From the NCBI GenBank assembly GCA_050260215.1, contig JBLNBU010000164.1:1-12205 (forward strand): DNA of 12,205 bases, in the 5' to 3' direction. Both the position numbers and the translations under genes were made by a program. Below, in pieces: positions 6,856 through 12,205 of the stretch. Each line of letters starts with the position of its first letter. The stretch's first letter is position 1. Origin of the DNA: JBLNBU01 sp050260215. GTDB taxonomy: Bacteria > Pseudomonadota > Alphaproteobacteria > Rhodospirillales > Magnetospirillaceae. Under the pieces are notes generated by a model that was not told where the DNA came from, made no database searches, and worked only from the letters and a program-made list of their open reading frames with translations.

Positions 6856-8100
6856 ATGCGGGCCATGCGCGCCTTGTGGACGGTTGTGCTGCTTCTGGGC
6901 TTGTCCATGGGCACTGCATCGGCCACCAACCTGAAGTTCATCGTGCCGTCGTCGGCGACCAGCGAGTCGAACCGCCTGTTCGTCGAACTGGTGCGGGACT
7001 TCCAGCGCCTGACCCCCGACGTGACCGTCACCGTGGTCAAGACCTCGGACTACGACGAGGTGATCGGGCTGGTGCTGCGCGAAACCGCGGCCGGACGGGG
7101 CGCCGGCGTGTTCGTGGCGGAACTGTCGACCACCCTGGAACTGCAGGCGGCCGGCGCCATCACCCCCCTGGACGAGGCGATGGGCCCCCAGTTCCCCGCG
7201 TTCAAGGCGTCGCTGGTGGACAGCTTCCTCGGCAACAGCCGGGCCGGTGGCCGTTTCCTGTCGGCCCCCTATTTCCGCAGCATGCCGGTGGCCTTCTACA
7301 ACCTGGAGGCCCTGGCCGAGGTGGGCGTCGGGGCGGAGGCGCTGCCCGCCTCGTGGGGCGAGTTCGAGAAACTGCTGGAACGGCTGAAGGAGAAGAAGGG
7401 CAAGCCGCCCTTCATCCTGGGGGCCGACTGGTACGACTGGCTGTTCGAGGCCCTGGCCGCCACCACCGGCAGCGGGCTGAAATCCCAGGAAGGCTCGACC
7501 CCGGCGCTCGATTCGCCCGGGGCGGTCGAGACCCTGCGCTTCCTCGAGCGGCAGCAGAAGAACGGGCTGATGGTCCGCTCGCCCAGTTGGAAGGGCACCA
7601 TCAACGCATTTTCCAGCGGCCGCTATCCGGTGGCCTTCTATTCCAGCGGCGGTGCCGGCACGGTGGAAGGCAACGCCCATTTCCCCTGGACCATCAGCTT
7701 CATTCCCCGCCAGTCCGGCAAGAGCGTGCCGGTGGGCGGCGGCAACATGTTCCTGTCATCCCACCTGCCCGCCGACGAGCAGGCGGCGGCCATCCGCTTC
7801 ATCAGCTTCCTTTATTCGCCGGCGGCCCAGGCGAAGCTGAGCGAGGCCACCGGCTATTTCCCGGTCACCCGCGCCGCCTTCGACGAGCCGCAGATGGTCA
7901 AGCGGTACCGCGGCACCGACGCCTATGGGCGCATGCACGCCAACCTTCCCAACGCCACCGCCAAGCTGATGACCGTCGACAACCTGAAGGTTCGCGCGGT
8001 GGTCAAGGCGGCCATCGACCGCACCTTGAACGACGGCGTTCCGGCCGAGGCATCGCTGGCCCAGGCCCAGCGGGCGGTCGAGGACATCCTGCGCCGCTGA
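6856..8100 (+). CDS. Periplasmic ABC-transporter solute-binding protein, UgpB-like (family 1)
   Basis: The 414-residue product has a clear Sec signal peptide (MRAMRALWTVVLLLGLSMGT, cleavage likely after ASA at 21-23). The mature part follows the family 1 extracellular binding-protein pattern: FVELVRDFQRLTPDVTVTVV near 42-61, DYDEVIGLVLRETAAGRG near 65-82, a hinge-type block GGRFLSAPYFRSMPVAFYNL (131-150) equivalent to UgpB's open-to-substrate strand, and a late block ATGYFPVTRAA (331-341). UgpB-type proteins deliver glycerol-3-phosphate or other polyol/sugar ligands to an ABC permease. No permease or ATPase gene follows; the next gene is a hemerythrin. It is therefore an orphan, and either docks with a transporter elsewhere or serves as a sensor input. 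Ligand unknown. No lipobox cysteine is present, so it should be soluble in the periplasm. Confidence 0.88.
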   Translation: MRAMRALWTVVLLLGLSMGTASATNLKFIVPSSATSESNRLFVELVRDFQRLTPDVTVTVVKTSDYDEVIGLVLRETAAGRGAGVFVAELSTTLELQAAGAITPLDEAMGPQFPAFKASLVDSFLGNSRAGGRFLSAPYFRSMPVAFYNLEALAEVGVGAEALPASWGEFEKLLERLKEKKGKPPFILGADWYDWLFEALAATTGSGLKSQEGSTPALDSPGAVETLRFLERQQKNGLMVRSPSWKGTINAFSSGRYPVAFYSSGGAGTVEGNAHFPWTISFIPRQSGKSVPVGGGNMFLSSHLPADEQAAAIRFISFLYSPAAQAKLSEATGYFPVTRAAFDEPQMVKRYRGTDAYGRMHANLPNATAKLMTVDNLKVRAVVKAAIDRTLNDGVPAEASLAQAQRAVEDILRR

Positions 8101-8129
8101 CCGCCGGACCCGGCGACCGCCTGGGTTGA

Positions 8130-8144
8130 GCCCCACGCGGGGGC
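8130..8144 (+). terminator. Weak hairpin after the binding-protein gene
   Basis: GCCCC (8130-8134) can pair with GGGGC (8140-8144) across a 5-base loop, 30 bases after the stop. There is no T-tract. It may be a weak terminator placed just before the hemerythrin promoter. Confidence 0.3.
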
Positions 8145-8151
8145 CCCGATC

Positions 8152-8179
8152 TGGACAACCGCGACTTTCGTCATATATC
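8152..8179 (+). promoter_or_regulatory. Candidate sigma70-type promoter for the hemerythrin pair
   Basis: TGGACA (8152-8157), 16 bases, TATATC (8174-8179): a close match to TTGACA / TATAAT in an otherwise very GC-rich setting. The transcript would start about 25 bases before ATG 8211, which has a GGAG SD at 8201-8204. No recognisable operator is seen. Confidence 0.45.
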
Positions 8180-8210
8180 CTTCCGGTTATGGTCCGAAGC
8201 GGAGCTTCCC

Positions 8211-8600
8211 ATGACCGATCTCAAATGGCGCGACGCCTACAACTGCCGCAACCCGGTCATCGACAAGCAGCACCGCCACCTGTTCGAGCTGGCCGGCCAG
8301 ATGGAGACCCGCCTCGCGGCAGGCGACCGGCCCGGCGCCGAAGCGGCGATGAAGGCTCTGGTCGAGTACGTGGGCTATCACTTCTTTTCGGAGGAGATGA
8401 TCCTGGCCCAGCAGTGCCCCGACTGCTACCCCGCCCACTGCGACGAACACGACGCCATCCGCGGCTATCTGGCCGCCATCTGGGACCGCCGCGAGGACAT
8501 GACCCTCGAGGAAGCTGCCGAGCACATGGCCAAGTGGATCGGCAAGCACGTGCTGGAAGGCGACAAGGACCTGAAGTGCCACTTCGAGGCGGCCGGCTGA
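8211..8600 (+). CDS. Bacteriohemerythrin (cysteine-rich)
   Basis: This 129-residue single-domain hemerythrin is predicted to bind O2 at a non-haem di-iron site in the cytoplasm. All seven expected iron ligands are in place: H21 (IDKQHRHLF), H57 and E61 (YHFFSEE), H76 and H80 (HCDEH), and H113 with D118 (HVLEGD). Unusually it carries five cysteines, C12, C69, C72, C77 and C123. Three of them (CPDC then AHCDEH) crowd around ligands H76/H80. The family usually lacks such a cluster, which might make oxygen or metal binding redox-sensitive; that is inference. The gene lies 45 bp before a second, unlike hemerythrin and probably shares its transcript. There is no fused signalling domain, so the role may be O2 storage, delivery or scavenging. 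Confidence 0.94.
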   Translation: MTDLKWRDAYNCRNPVIDKQHRHLFELAGQMETRLAAGDRPGAEAAMKALVEYVGYHFFSEEMILAQQCPDCYPAHCDEHDAIRGYLAAIWDRREDMTLEEAAEHMAKWIGKHVLEGDKDLKCHFEAAG

Positions 8601-8634
8601 CCCTTCTGCATCCGACGCCGAAAGACAAAAATGT

Positions 8635-8640
8635 GGGAGG
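8635..8640 (+). promoter_or_regulatory. Ribosome binding site of the second hemerythrin
   Basis: GGGAGG ends 5 bases before ATG 8646. It picks that start over ATG 8631, which would put the SD inside the coding region and add five residues in front of the usual hemerythrin start (MDKVQWSDDL). Confidence 0.65.
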
Positions 8641-8645
8641 AAGCC

Positions 8646-9053
8646 ATGGACAAGGTGCAATGGTCTGACGACCTGCTACTTCAAGTCGACGCCATCGATA
8701 ACGACCATAAGAAACTTTTTGCATTGATCAACGAGATCTTTGCCACCGCCCATCATGGACCGGCGGCGATCAATGACGCGATCGGAGCATTGTGGACGTA
8801 CACGAAGGAGCATTTTGCCCGCGAACAAGACAGCATGCGCCGAGCCAACTACCCTGGCATGGACGCCCATGCCTATGAGCATGAGCACCTGATCTTTCAG
8901 CTTGAAACCTTGACCAACCGTTTGATGGATGCAGGCCCGGAAGCCATCGACGACGGCCTTGCCACGTTCCTCGAAGAATGGCTGACGGGGCACATCCTCA
9001 AGTTCGACCGCGCCTATGCCGATTACCTGCGGGAATCCGGCCAGCACGGCTGA
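8646..9053 (+). CDS. Second bacteriohemerythrin
   Basis: A 135-residue single-domain hemerythrin starting with the typical VQWSDDLLLQVDAIDNDHKK. The seven iron ligands are present: H21, H56 and E60 (EHFAREQ), H75 and H79 (HAYEH), and H116 with D121 (HILKFD). It lacks the cysteines of its neighbour and shares little with it beyond the ligands and helix pattern. The two are therefore not a recent duplication and may differ in oxygen affinity or partner. Its first half uses more A/T-ending codons (for example CAT AAG AAA CTT TTT GCA TTG) than neighbouring genes, hinting at a separate origin. It follows the first hemerythrin by 45 bp with a strong SD and no visible terminator between, so the two are likely co-transcribed. 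Confidence 0.94.
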   Translation: MDKVQWSDDLLLQVDAIDNDHKKLFALINEIFATAHHGPAAINDAIGALWTYTKEHFAREQDSMRRANYPGMDAHAYEHEHLIFQLETLTNRLMDAGPEAIDDGLATFLEEWLTGHILKFDRAYADYLRESGQHG

Positions 9054-9088
9054 CAGCGTGTCGAAAGCTGCGCCTTTCCTCCTCAAGC

Positions 9089-9112
9089 GGGCACGGGACC
9101 AAGCCCCTGCCC
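9089..9112 (+). terminator. Interrupted hairpin after the second hemerythrin
   Basis: GGGCA-C-GGG (9089-9097) pairs with CCC-C-TGCCC (9104-9112), one C/C mismatch, 6-base loop, 35 bases after the hemerythrin stop. No T-tract follows, so it is only a possible transcript 3' end. Confidence 0.3.
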
Positions 9113-9192
9113 CGGCGGCTAGTCGGGCGGCCTCGACAGGGTAGGATGTGGCACCAGCATCGACCCGTCGGCTGACAAATCCCGTGGCGGCC

Positions 9193-9241
9193 GGCCAGCG
9201 GCTGAGGAGGCGGGGTGTAACCCCTGCCATGGCCGCTGGTC
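9193..9241 (+). other. Nested, strongly structured inverted repeat (candidate RNA structure)
   Basis: Outer arms GGCCAGCGGC (9193-9202) and GCCGCTGGTC (9232-9241) pair over 10 positions, one being G-T (G-U in RNA). Inside them GGCGGGG (9209-9215) pairs with CCCC-T-GCC (9221-9228) with one bulged T and a TGTAA loop. Two stacked helices around an asymmetric internal loop look like a folded RNA or a cruciform. No known riboswitch or RNA family was recognised. Confidence 0.42.
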
Positions 9242-9279
9242 ATCCCTGCCATCAACGCACTGGTCAAGCGGGGGCAGCC

Positions 9280-9313
9280 GGCGGCGCTGGGGTTCCATCC
9301 TGCCGCCATTTTT
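9280..9313 (+). terminator. Candidate rho-independent terminator
   Basis: GGCGGC (9280-9285) and GCCGCC (9302-9307) form a perfect 6-bp stem across a 16-base loop, followed by A then TTTTT (9309-9313). An alternative stem, GGCAG (9273-9277) with CTGCC (9300-9304), uses overlapping bases. The long loop weakens the call, but this is the only T5 tract after a hairpin in the gap. Confidence 0.45.
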
Positions 9314-9329
9314 CGCCGCGACGACGGGG

Positions 9330-9372
9330 TTGAGCGGGCGTTATTGCACTTTTAGGATAGCGGGTCTACAAC
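9330..9372 (+). promoter_or_regulatory. Promoter-like boxes for the PhaC-like operon
   Basis: Two overlapping candidates each have a 17-base spacer: TTGAGC (9330-9335) with TAGGAT (9353-9358), and TTGCAC (9344-9349) with TACAAC (9367-9372). Both lie between the terminator-like element and ATG 9404, in a locally AT-richer stretch. I cannot tell which, if either, is used. Confidence 0.37.
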
Positions 9373-9403
9373 CAAAGTATGTTGTCCGGATACGGGGCGT
9401 GCC

Positions 9404-10381
9404 ATGCTCGACAAGTCGTTCTTCGAGAAATCCAAGGCTGAGCACTATTACGAGGACGCGAACTTCAACATCTGGAAGTTCCCCGCCGACGTCCCGGCAG
9501 CAAAGCGACAAGCACGCCCGATCATCCTCAACTATTCCATCATGACGCGGGCCTATGCGACCTGCTTCAACAAGGACAGCTTCATCGACTATTTCAACAG
9601 GTATGGCTTCGACGTCTACCTGATGGACTGGGGAAAGGACGACCTGTTCAGCCTCAGCGGCTGGACGCTGGATAAACTGGCCGATTCCCTGAACGACAAG
9701 GCGGTCGACCCGCTGCTGAAGGAATACAAGGTCGACAGCCTCAATATCTTCGGCATCTGCATCGGCGGGCTGATCACTTCGCACATGATCAACCGAGGCC
9801 TGAAAAAGAACAAGAATTTCCCGAAAAAATTCAACAAGATCTCATACTATGGCTCTCCCATTCTTGGCGCCCGCGACCTGGGGATGGCCAAGACATTTGT
9901 GAACTTCTACCACACCATGAAGCCATACAGGAAAGTGCTACACGACTCAGGTGTATCCCTGTTCTTCCTCGACGCCGCGCTGGGCCAGGGAATCAGCACC
10001 GCCATGCTGAACTGGACGTGGCAGCAATTCTGGCAGGAAGGACCCAAGACCTTCGACCAGATGGTCCTGCTGACCGTCGACGACCGCTGGGTGCCATTCG
10101 CCGCCTTCATGGACATCCTGGAGGAAGCCTTCGCCTCGGCCGAAAAGGAGGAGTCGTTCCACTTCAACGGCGACGTCAGCAACATCCACTTCTTCAACAT
10201 CGTCGGCGACAGCGACCTGCTGGTGATGCCATCGGCGTCGATCGTGGAGTACGGCTCGCCGGTACCGCAGCAGTTCGCCTCGTTCGAGCAGATGATCTTC
10301 CCCGGTGGCCACTTCATCTTCGCCCAGCCCGGCTTCACCGACGTCAAGGAGAAGCTCGCTGCCTGGTACGCCAAGGGCTGA
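9404..10381 (+). CDS. PhaC-like (class III PHA synthase type) alpha/beta hydrolase
   Basis: This 325-residue protein resembles the catalytic PhaC subunit of class III polyhydroxyalkanoate synthases, which polymerise 3-hydroxyacyl-CoA. The order of motifs fits. YSIMTRAYATC near 44-54 aligns with the PhaC oxyanion-side strand, and GFDVYLMDWG (68-77) with QDVYLIDWG. The lipase-like box GICIGG (117-122) has cysteine C119 as nucleophile. NIVGDSDLLVMPSAS (265-279) holds the predicted catalytic D271, and FPGGHFIF (299-306) the catalytic H303. It is somewhat shorter than class III PhaC (~355) and lacks its usual N-terminal segment. No phaE is nearby. Residues ~130-180 are lysine/asparagine-rich with AAA/AAT/ATT codons, and GC is visibly lower than in the neighbours, suggesting a different origin. 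It may be a true synthase or a related thioesterase/transferase. The SD is weak (GGGG at 9394-9397). Confidence 0.87.
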   Translation: MLDKSFFEKSKAEHYYEDANFNIWKFPADVPAAKRQARPIILNYSIMTRAYATCFNKDSFIDYFNRYGFDVYLMDWGKDDLFSLSGWTLDKLADSLNDKAVDPLLKEYKVDSLNIFGICIGGLITSHMINRGLKKNKNFPKKFNKISYYGSPILGARDLGMAKTFVNFYHTMKPYRKVLHDSGVSLFFLDAALGQGISTAMLNWTWQQFWQEGPKTFDQMVLLTVDDRWVPFAAFMDILEEAFASAEKEESFHFNGDVSNIHFFNIVGDSDLLVMPSASIVEYGSPVPQQFASFEQMIFPGGHFIFAQPGFTDVKEKLAAWYAKG

Positions 10382-10400
10382 ACCGGCGCCGGCGGGTTCC

Positions 10401-11162
10401 ATGCCAACCGCGGTGATGATCCATGGGGCGTTCGCCGGCGGATGGTGCCTCCAGCCGCTGGCCAGGGCGCTGGTCCGCCGGGGATGGACCACCCATGTGC
10501 CCGATTTGCCCGGTCACGGGGCGCGCCGGCTGGCCGACGCCGAGCTTGCCCGGCTGGGGCTGGCCGAATACCGCGCCGACTTGGCCGGGCTGATCGCGGG
10601 GCTGCCCGCCCCGCCGATCCTGGTCGGCCACTCCATGGGGGCGGTGCTGGCCCAGCAACTGGCGATGGCGGGGTTGGCGCGCGGGCTGGTGCTGGTCGCT
10701 CCGGCGCCGCGCCAGGGGTTGCTGCCCCAGTCCGCAGCCGAGATGCGGGCGTCGCAGGGCCTGATGTCGCTGGGCCCGCTGTGGCAGATGGCCGTCCACC
10801 CGAACTGGGAGGTCGCTGCCGCCGATTCCCTGAACCGGGTGCCGGCCGACCGCCGCCGGGCCGTCTTCGACCGCTTCGGCCCGGAATCCGGGCGCGCCCT
10901 GTTCCAGATGTTCTTCTGGATGCTCGATGCCGAGGCCGGCGCCGCGGTCGAGCCGACCAGGGTCACCTGCCCGGTCCTGTGCCTGTGCGGCTCAGACGAC
11001 CGGGTGGTTTCGCCGGCCAGCGCCCGCCTGACCGCGGGCGGTTTTGGCGCCGCCGCCACCTGCCACGAGCTCGCCGGTTGCGGCCACATGCTGCCCATCG
11101 AGGTCGATGCCGGCCGGCTGGCAGAGCTGATCGCCGACTGGGCGGCCCGGCTTGAGGATTGA
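10401..11162 (+). CDS. Alpha/beta-fold serine hydrolase
   Basis: This 253-residue single-domain alpha/beta hydrolase is presumably a cytoplasmic esterase, lipase or thioesterase. The oxyanion-loop motif MIHGAFAGGW lies at 6-15 and PDLPGHG at 34-40. The nucleophile elbow VGHSMG (75-80) places S78, the acid is D200 in CGSDDRVVSP, and the histidine is H229 in GCGHML. The triad is complete. ATG 10401 comes only 19 bp after the PhaC-like stop and starts directly on the first core strand; the frame is open further upstream, but inside that gene. Because of the tight spacing it may act on the same acyl or polyester substrate as the PhaC-like protein, for example as a thioesterase or depolymerase; that is inference. 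Substrate cannot be read from sequence. Confidence 0.92.
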   Translation: MPTAVMIHGAFAGGWCLQPLARALVRRGWTTHVPDLPGHGARRLADAELARLGLAEYRADLAGLIAGLPAPPILVGHSMGAVLAQQLAMAGLARGLVLVAPAPRQGLLPQSAAEMRASQGLMSLGPLWQMAVHPNWEVAAADSLNRVPADRRRAVFDRFGPESGRALFQMFFWMLDAEAGAAVEPTRVTCPVLCLCGSDDRVVSPASARLTAGGFGAAATCHELAGCGHMLPIEVDAGRLAELIADWAARLED

Positions 11163-11171
11163 CCGGCCGAA

Positions 11172-11178
11172 GGGAGGA
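11172..11178 (+). promoter_or_regulatory. Ribosome binding site of the DUF4239 gene
   Basis: GGGAGGA ends 4 bases before ATG 11183, the only well-placed SD for this frame. It excludes the earlier in-frame TTG-type start at 11159. Confidence 0.6.
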
Positions 11179-11182
11179 CGAG

Positions 11183-11974
11183 ATGCCGCTGCTGCAACAG
11201 GTGCTCTACCACCTTCCCGCCTGGGCGCTGTGCGTGGCGATCCTAGCGGTCTACAACGGCGCCGCCATCGCCGCGGTGCGATTGGTGCGGCGTTTCTACA
11301 CCCATGAGATGTGCAGGAAGCACAACGACGTCGGCGGGTTCATCTTCGCCACCGTCGGGGTAATCTATGGGGTGCTGCTGGGGTTCGCCGTGTTCAACAC
11401 CTGGCTCAACTTCGACAAGGCCCAGGACGTCGCCGGCAATGAGGCCAAGGGCATTGCCTCCCTGTACCGCCACACCGAGCCGTTCCCGGCCGAAGTCCGC
11501 GAGCGGGTCCGGCTTCAGCTGGCCGATTACGCCCGGGCGATCGTCGACGACGAATGGCCGCGGATGGCCACCGGCGGGGCAAGCCCTGCCGTCTCCGACG
11601 CCAGAACCAGGCTGTGGTCCACCTTCGCCGCCATCGCGCCCGCCAGCAAGACGCAGGAAGTGTTCCTGAACGACGCCGTCCAGAAGCTGAACCTGGTCGG
11701 AGAACTGCGCGAGCAGCGCCTGTTCTTCGCCGCCAGCGGCATCCACCCGGTCCTTTACTTCGCCATTGGCACCGGTGGGCTGATCACCATCGCGTTTTGC
11801 GCCCTGTTCGGCACCGAAAACGCCCGCGCCCACCTGGTGATGATGGCGCTGCTGGCGAGCATGATCGCCATCACCATCTTCATCATCGTCATCATGGACT
11901 ACCCGTTCACCGGCGACATCATCATACACCCCGACGCCTTCACCGAGGCCGTCGAGGCCTTGCAGCATCCGTGA
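11183..11974 (+). CDS. DUF4239 (bestrophin-like) membrane protein
   Basis: This 263-residue inner-membrane protein has four predicted helices at about 11-34, 50-73, 188-209 and 216-238. Helices 2 and 3 are separated by a ~115-residue soluble region. The signature of the family is visible as HNDVGGFIFATVGVIYGVLL (47-66), then EAKGIASLYRHTEPFP (87-102), DEWPRM (123-128) and, after the last helix, MDYPFTGDI (238-246). DUF4239 proteins are annotated bestrophin-like and their function is not established; a channel or transporter role is only a suggestion. It follows the serine hydrolase by 20 bp with a strong SD, so it is the third gene of the operon, and a hairpin terminator follows it. Confidence 0.9.
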   Translation: MPLLQQVLYHLPAWALCVAILAVYNGAAIAAVRLVRRFYTHEMCRKHNDVGGFIFATVGVIYGVLLGFAVFNTWLNFDKAQDVAGNEAKGIASLYRHTEPFPAEVRERVRLQLADYARAIVDDEWPRMATGGASPAVSDARTRLWSTFAAIAPASKTQEVFLNDAVQKLNLVGELREQRLFFAASGIHPVLYFAIGTGGLITIAFCALFGTENARAHLVMMALLASMIAITIFIIVIMDYPFTGDIIIHPDAFTEAVEALQHP

Positions 11975-12003
11975 ACGTCCGAAGGCTCGTTCCGCGAGCG
12001 GTC

Positions 12004-12034
12004 ATGAGGGCTGGCCTTTCTCGCCAGCCCTCAT
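12004..12034. terminator. Hairpin ending the PhaC-like/hydrolase/DUF4239 operon
   Basis: ATGAGGGCTGGC (12004-12015) and GCCAGCCCTCAT (12023-12034) are a perfect 12-bp inverted repeat with a CTTTCTC loop, 29 bases after the DUF4239 stop. A smaller stem, GCTCG (11985-11989) / CGAGC (11995-11999), precedes it. A T-tract is missing, but position and strength make a terminator role likely in either direction. Confidence 0.6.
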
Positions 12035-12043
12035 CTTGAACCA

Positions 12044-12066
12044 GATTTCCGCCCTCTCGGGAAATC
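12044..12066. repeat. Short inverted repeat next to the insertion sequence end
   Basis: GATTTCC (12044-12050) and GGAAATC (12060-12066) are perfect 7-bp arms with a 9-base spacer, 22 bases from the putative IS end. It could be part of the old terminator region, an operator, or an insertion-site feature. Confidence 0.3.
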
Positions 12067-12088
12067 GGTCAGAGCGGGGAGCGCCCTA

Positions 12089-12205
12089 GGGTCCGTACTC
12101 AATTAAGGGATTCCCAGTGAGCCCGCGCTGTGATTCAAGATTCCCGACAGAGGTGGGAGGCTTGGATGGCAGGCGGGCTTATTTGGTTAAGCGATGACGA
12201 GTGGG
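12089..12205 (+). mobile_element. Left end of an IS5-family-like insertion sequence (cut by window)
   Basis: From about 12089 the sequence GGGTCCGTACTCAATTAAGG has the look of an IS5-family terminal repeat, and a transposase-like start follows 77 bases later. The end abuts CCCTA, so a CTA or TA target duplication is possible. The right end lies outside the window, so the terminal repeat and target duplication cannot be confirmed. Base use here is clearly more AT-rich than the preceding genes. Confidence 0.6.
12166..12205 (+). CDS. IS5-family transposase, N-terminal 13 residues only
   Basis: ATG 12166 begins MAGGLIWLSDDEW, matching the common IS5-family transposase opening of the type MAGLFWLSDEAW. 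GGGAGG (12155-12160) lies 5 bases upstream as a strong SD. The window ends inside codon 14, so catalytic DDE residues are not visible and it is unknown whether the gene is intact. Confidence 0.65.
   Translation, partial: MAGGLIWLSDDEW

Larger units (their letters stand above)
9054..9403 (+). other. 350-bp gene-free interval between the hemerythrins and the PhaC-like operon
   Basis: No convincing protein gene on either strand. It contains, in order, an interrupted GC hairpin at 9089-9112, a nested hairpin at 9193-9241, a terminator-like element at 9280-9313 and promoter-like boxes at 9330-9372. A frame is open from 9221 to 9355 and reads rather protein-like (LVIPAINALVKRGQPAALGF), but it has no ATG and no SD, so it could at most be a gene remnant. 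Confidence 0.5.

Noticed and set aside
8211..9053. Recent tandem duplication of a hemerythrin gene
   Set aside because: The two proteins share mainly the iron ligands and general fold; there are no stretches of DNA identity.
1..12205. tRNA, rRNA, CRISPR array or replication origin
   Set aside because: No cloverleaf with conserved T-loop, no rRNA-like segment, no regularly spaced direct repeats and no DnaA-box cluster were seen by eye.

Overview
The window is very GC-rich, densely coded DNA. Protein features (AsmA family, a GreB-type Gre factor, DctA, paired bacteriohemerythrins, a PhaC-like enzyme) suggest a Gram-negative alphaproteobacterium, most plausibly a Rhodospirillales member of the Magnetospirillum/Phaeospirillum kind. 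The taxonomy is inference from protein style; there is no rRNA or other marker here.

Left part (1-3744): an AsmA-family envelope protein on the minus strand runs off the left edge. It diverges from a HI0933/BaiN-type flavoprotein on the plus strand. That gene converges, with a 6-bp gap, on a minus-strand pair made of greB and an unknown 104-residue protein, joined by an ATGA stop/start overlap.

Middle part (3874-8100), all plus strand: a 64-residue unknown protein sits 28 bp ahead of a PAS-like/GGEEF diguanylate cyclase that keeps its inhibitory RxxD site. Next comes a complete dctA dicarboxylate symporter with hairpins before and after it. Then come a possible 38-residue single-pass membrane protein and an orphan UgpB-type periplasmic binding protein with no permease or ATPase beside it.

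Right part (8101-12205): two unlike single-domain bacteriohemerythrins, each with all seven iron ligands, lie in tandem behind a plausible sigma70-type promoter. A 350-bp gene-free gap follows, holding a strong nested hairpin, a terminator-like element and promoter-like boxes. Then comes a three-gene run: a PhaC-like alpha/beta hydrolase with a cysteine nucleophile, a serine alpha/beta hydrolase, and a four-helix DUF4239 membrane protein. It ends in a 12-bp perfect hairpin. The last ~117 bases look like the left end of an IS5-family insertion sequence, including the first 13 codons of its transposase.

Themes that may link the genes are C4-dicarboxylate uptake, oxygen sensing or binding (hemerythrins), c-di-GMP signalling and carbon-storage-type chemistry. 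That would suit a microaerophilic aquatic bacterium, but the sequence shows no direct regulatory link. The least explained parts are the PhaC-like/hydrolase/DUF4239 operon, the structured 9193-9313 region, and the two tiny proteins at 3874 and 6675.
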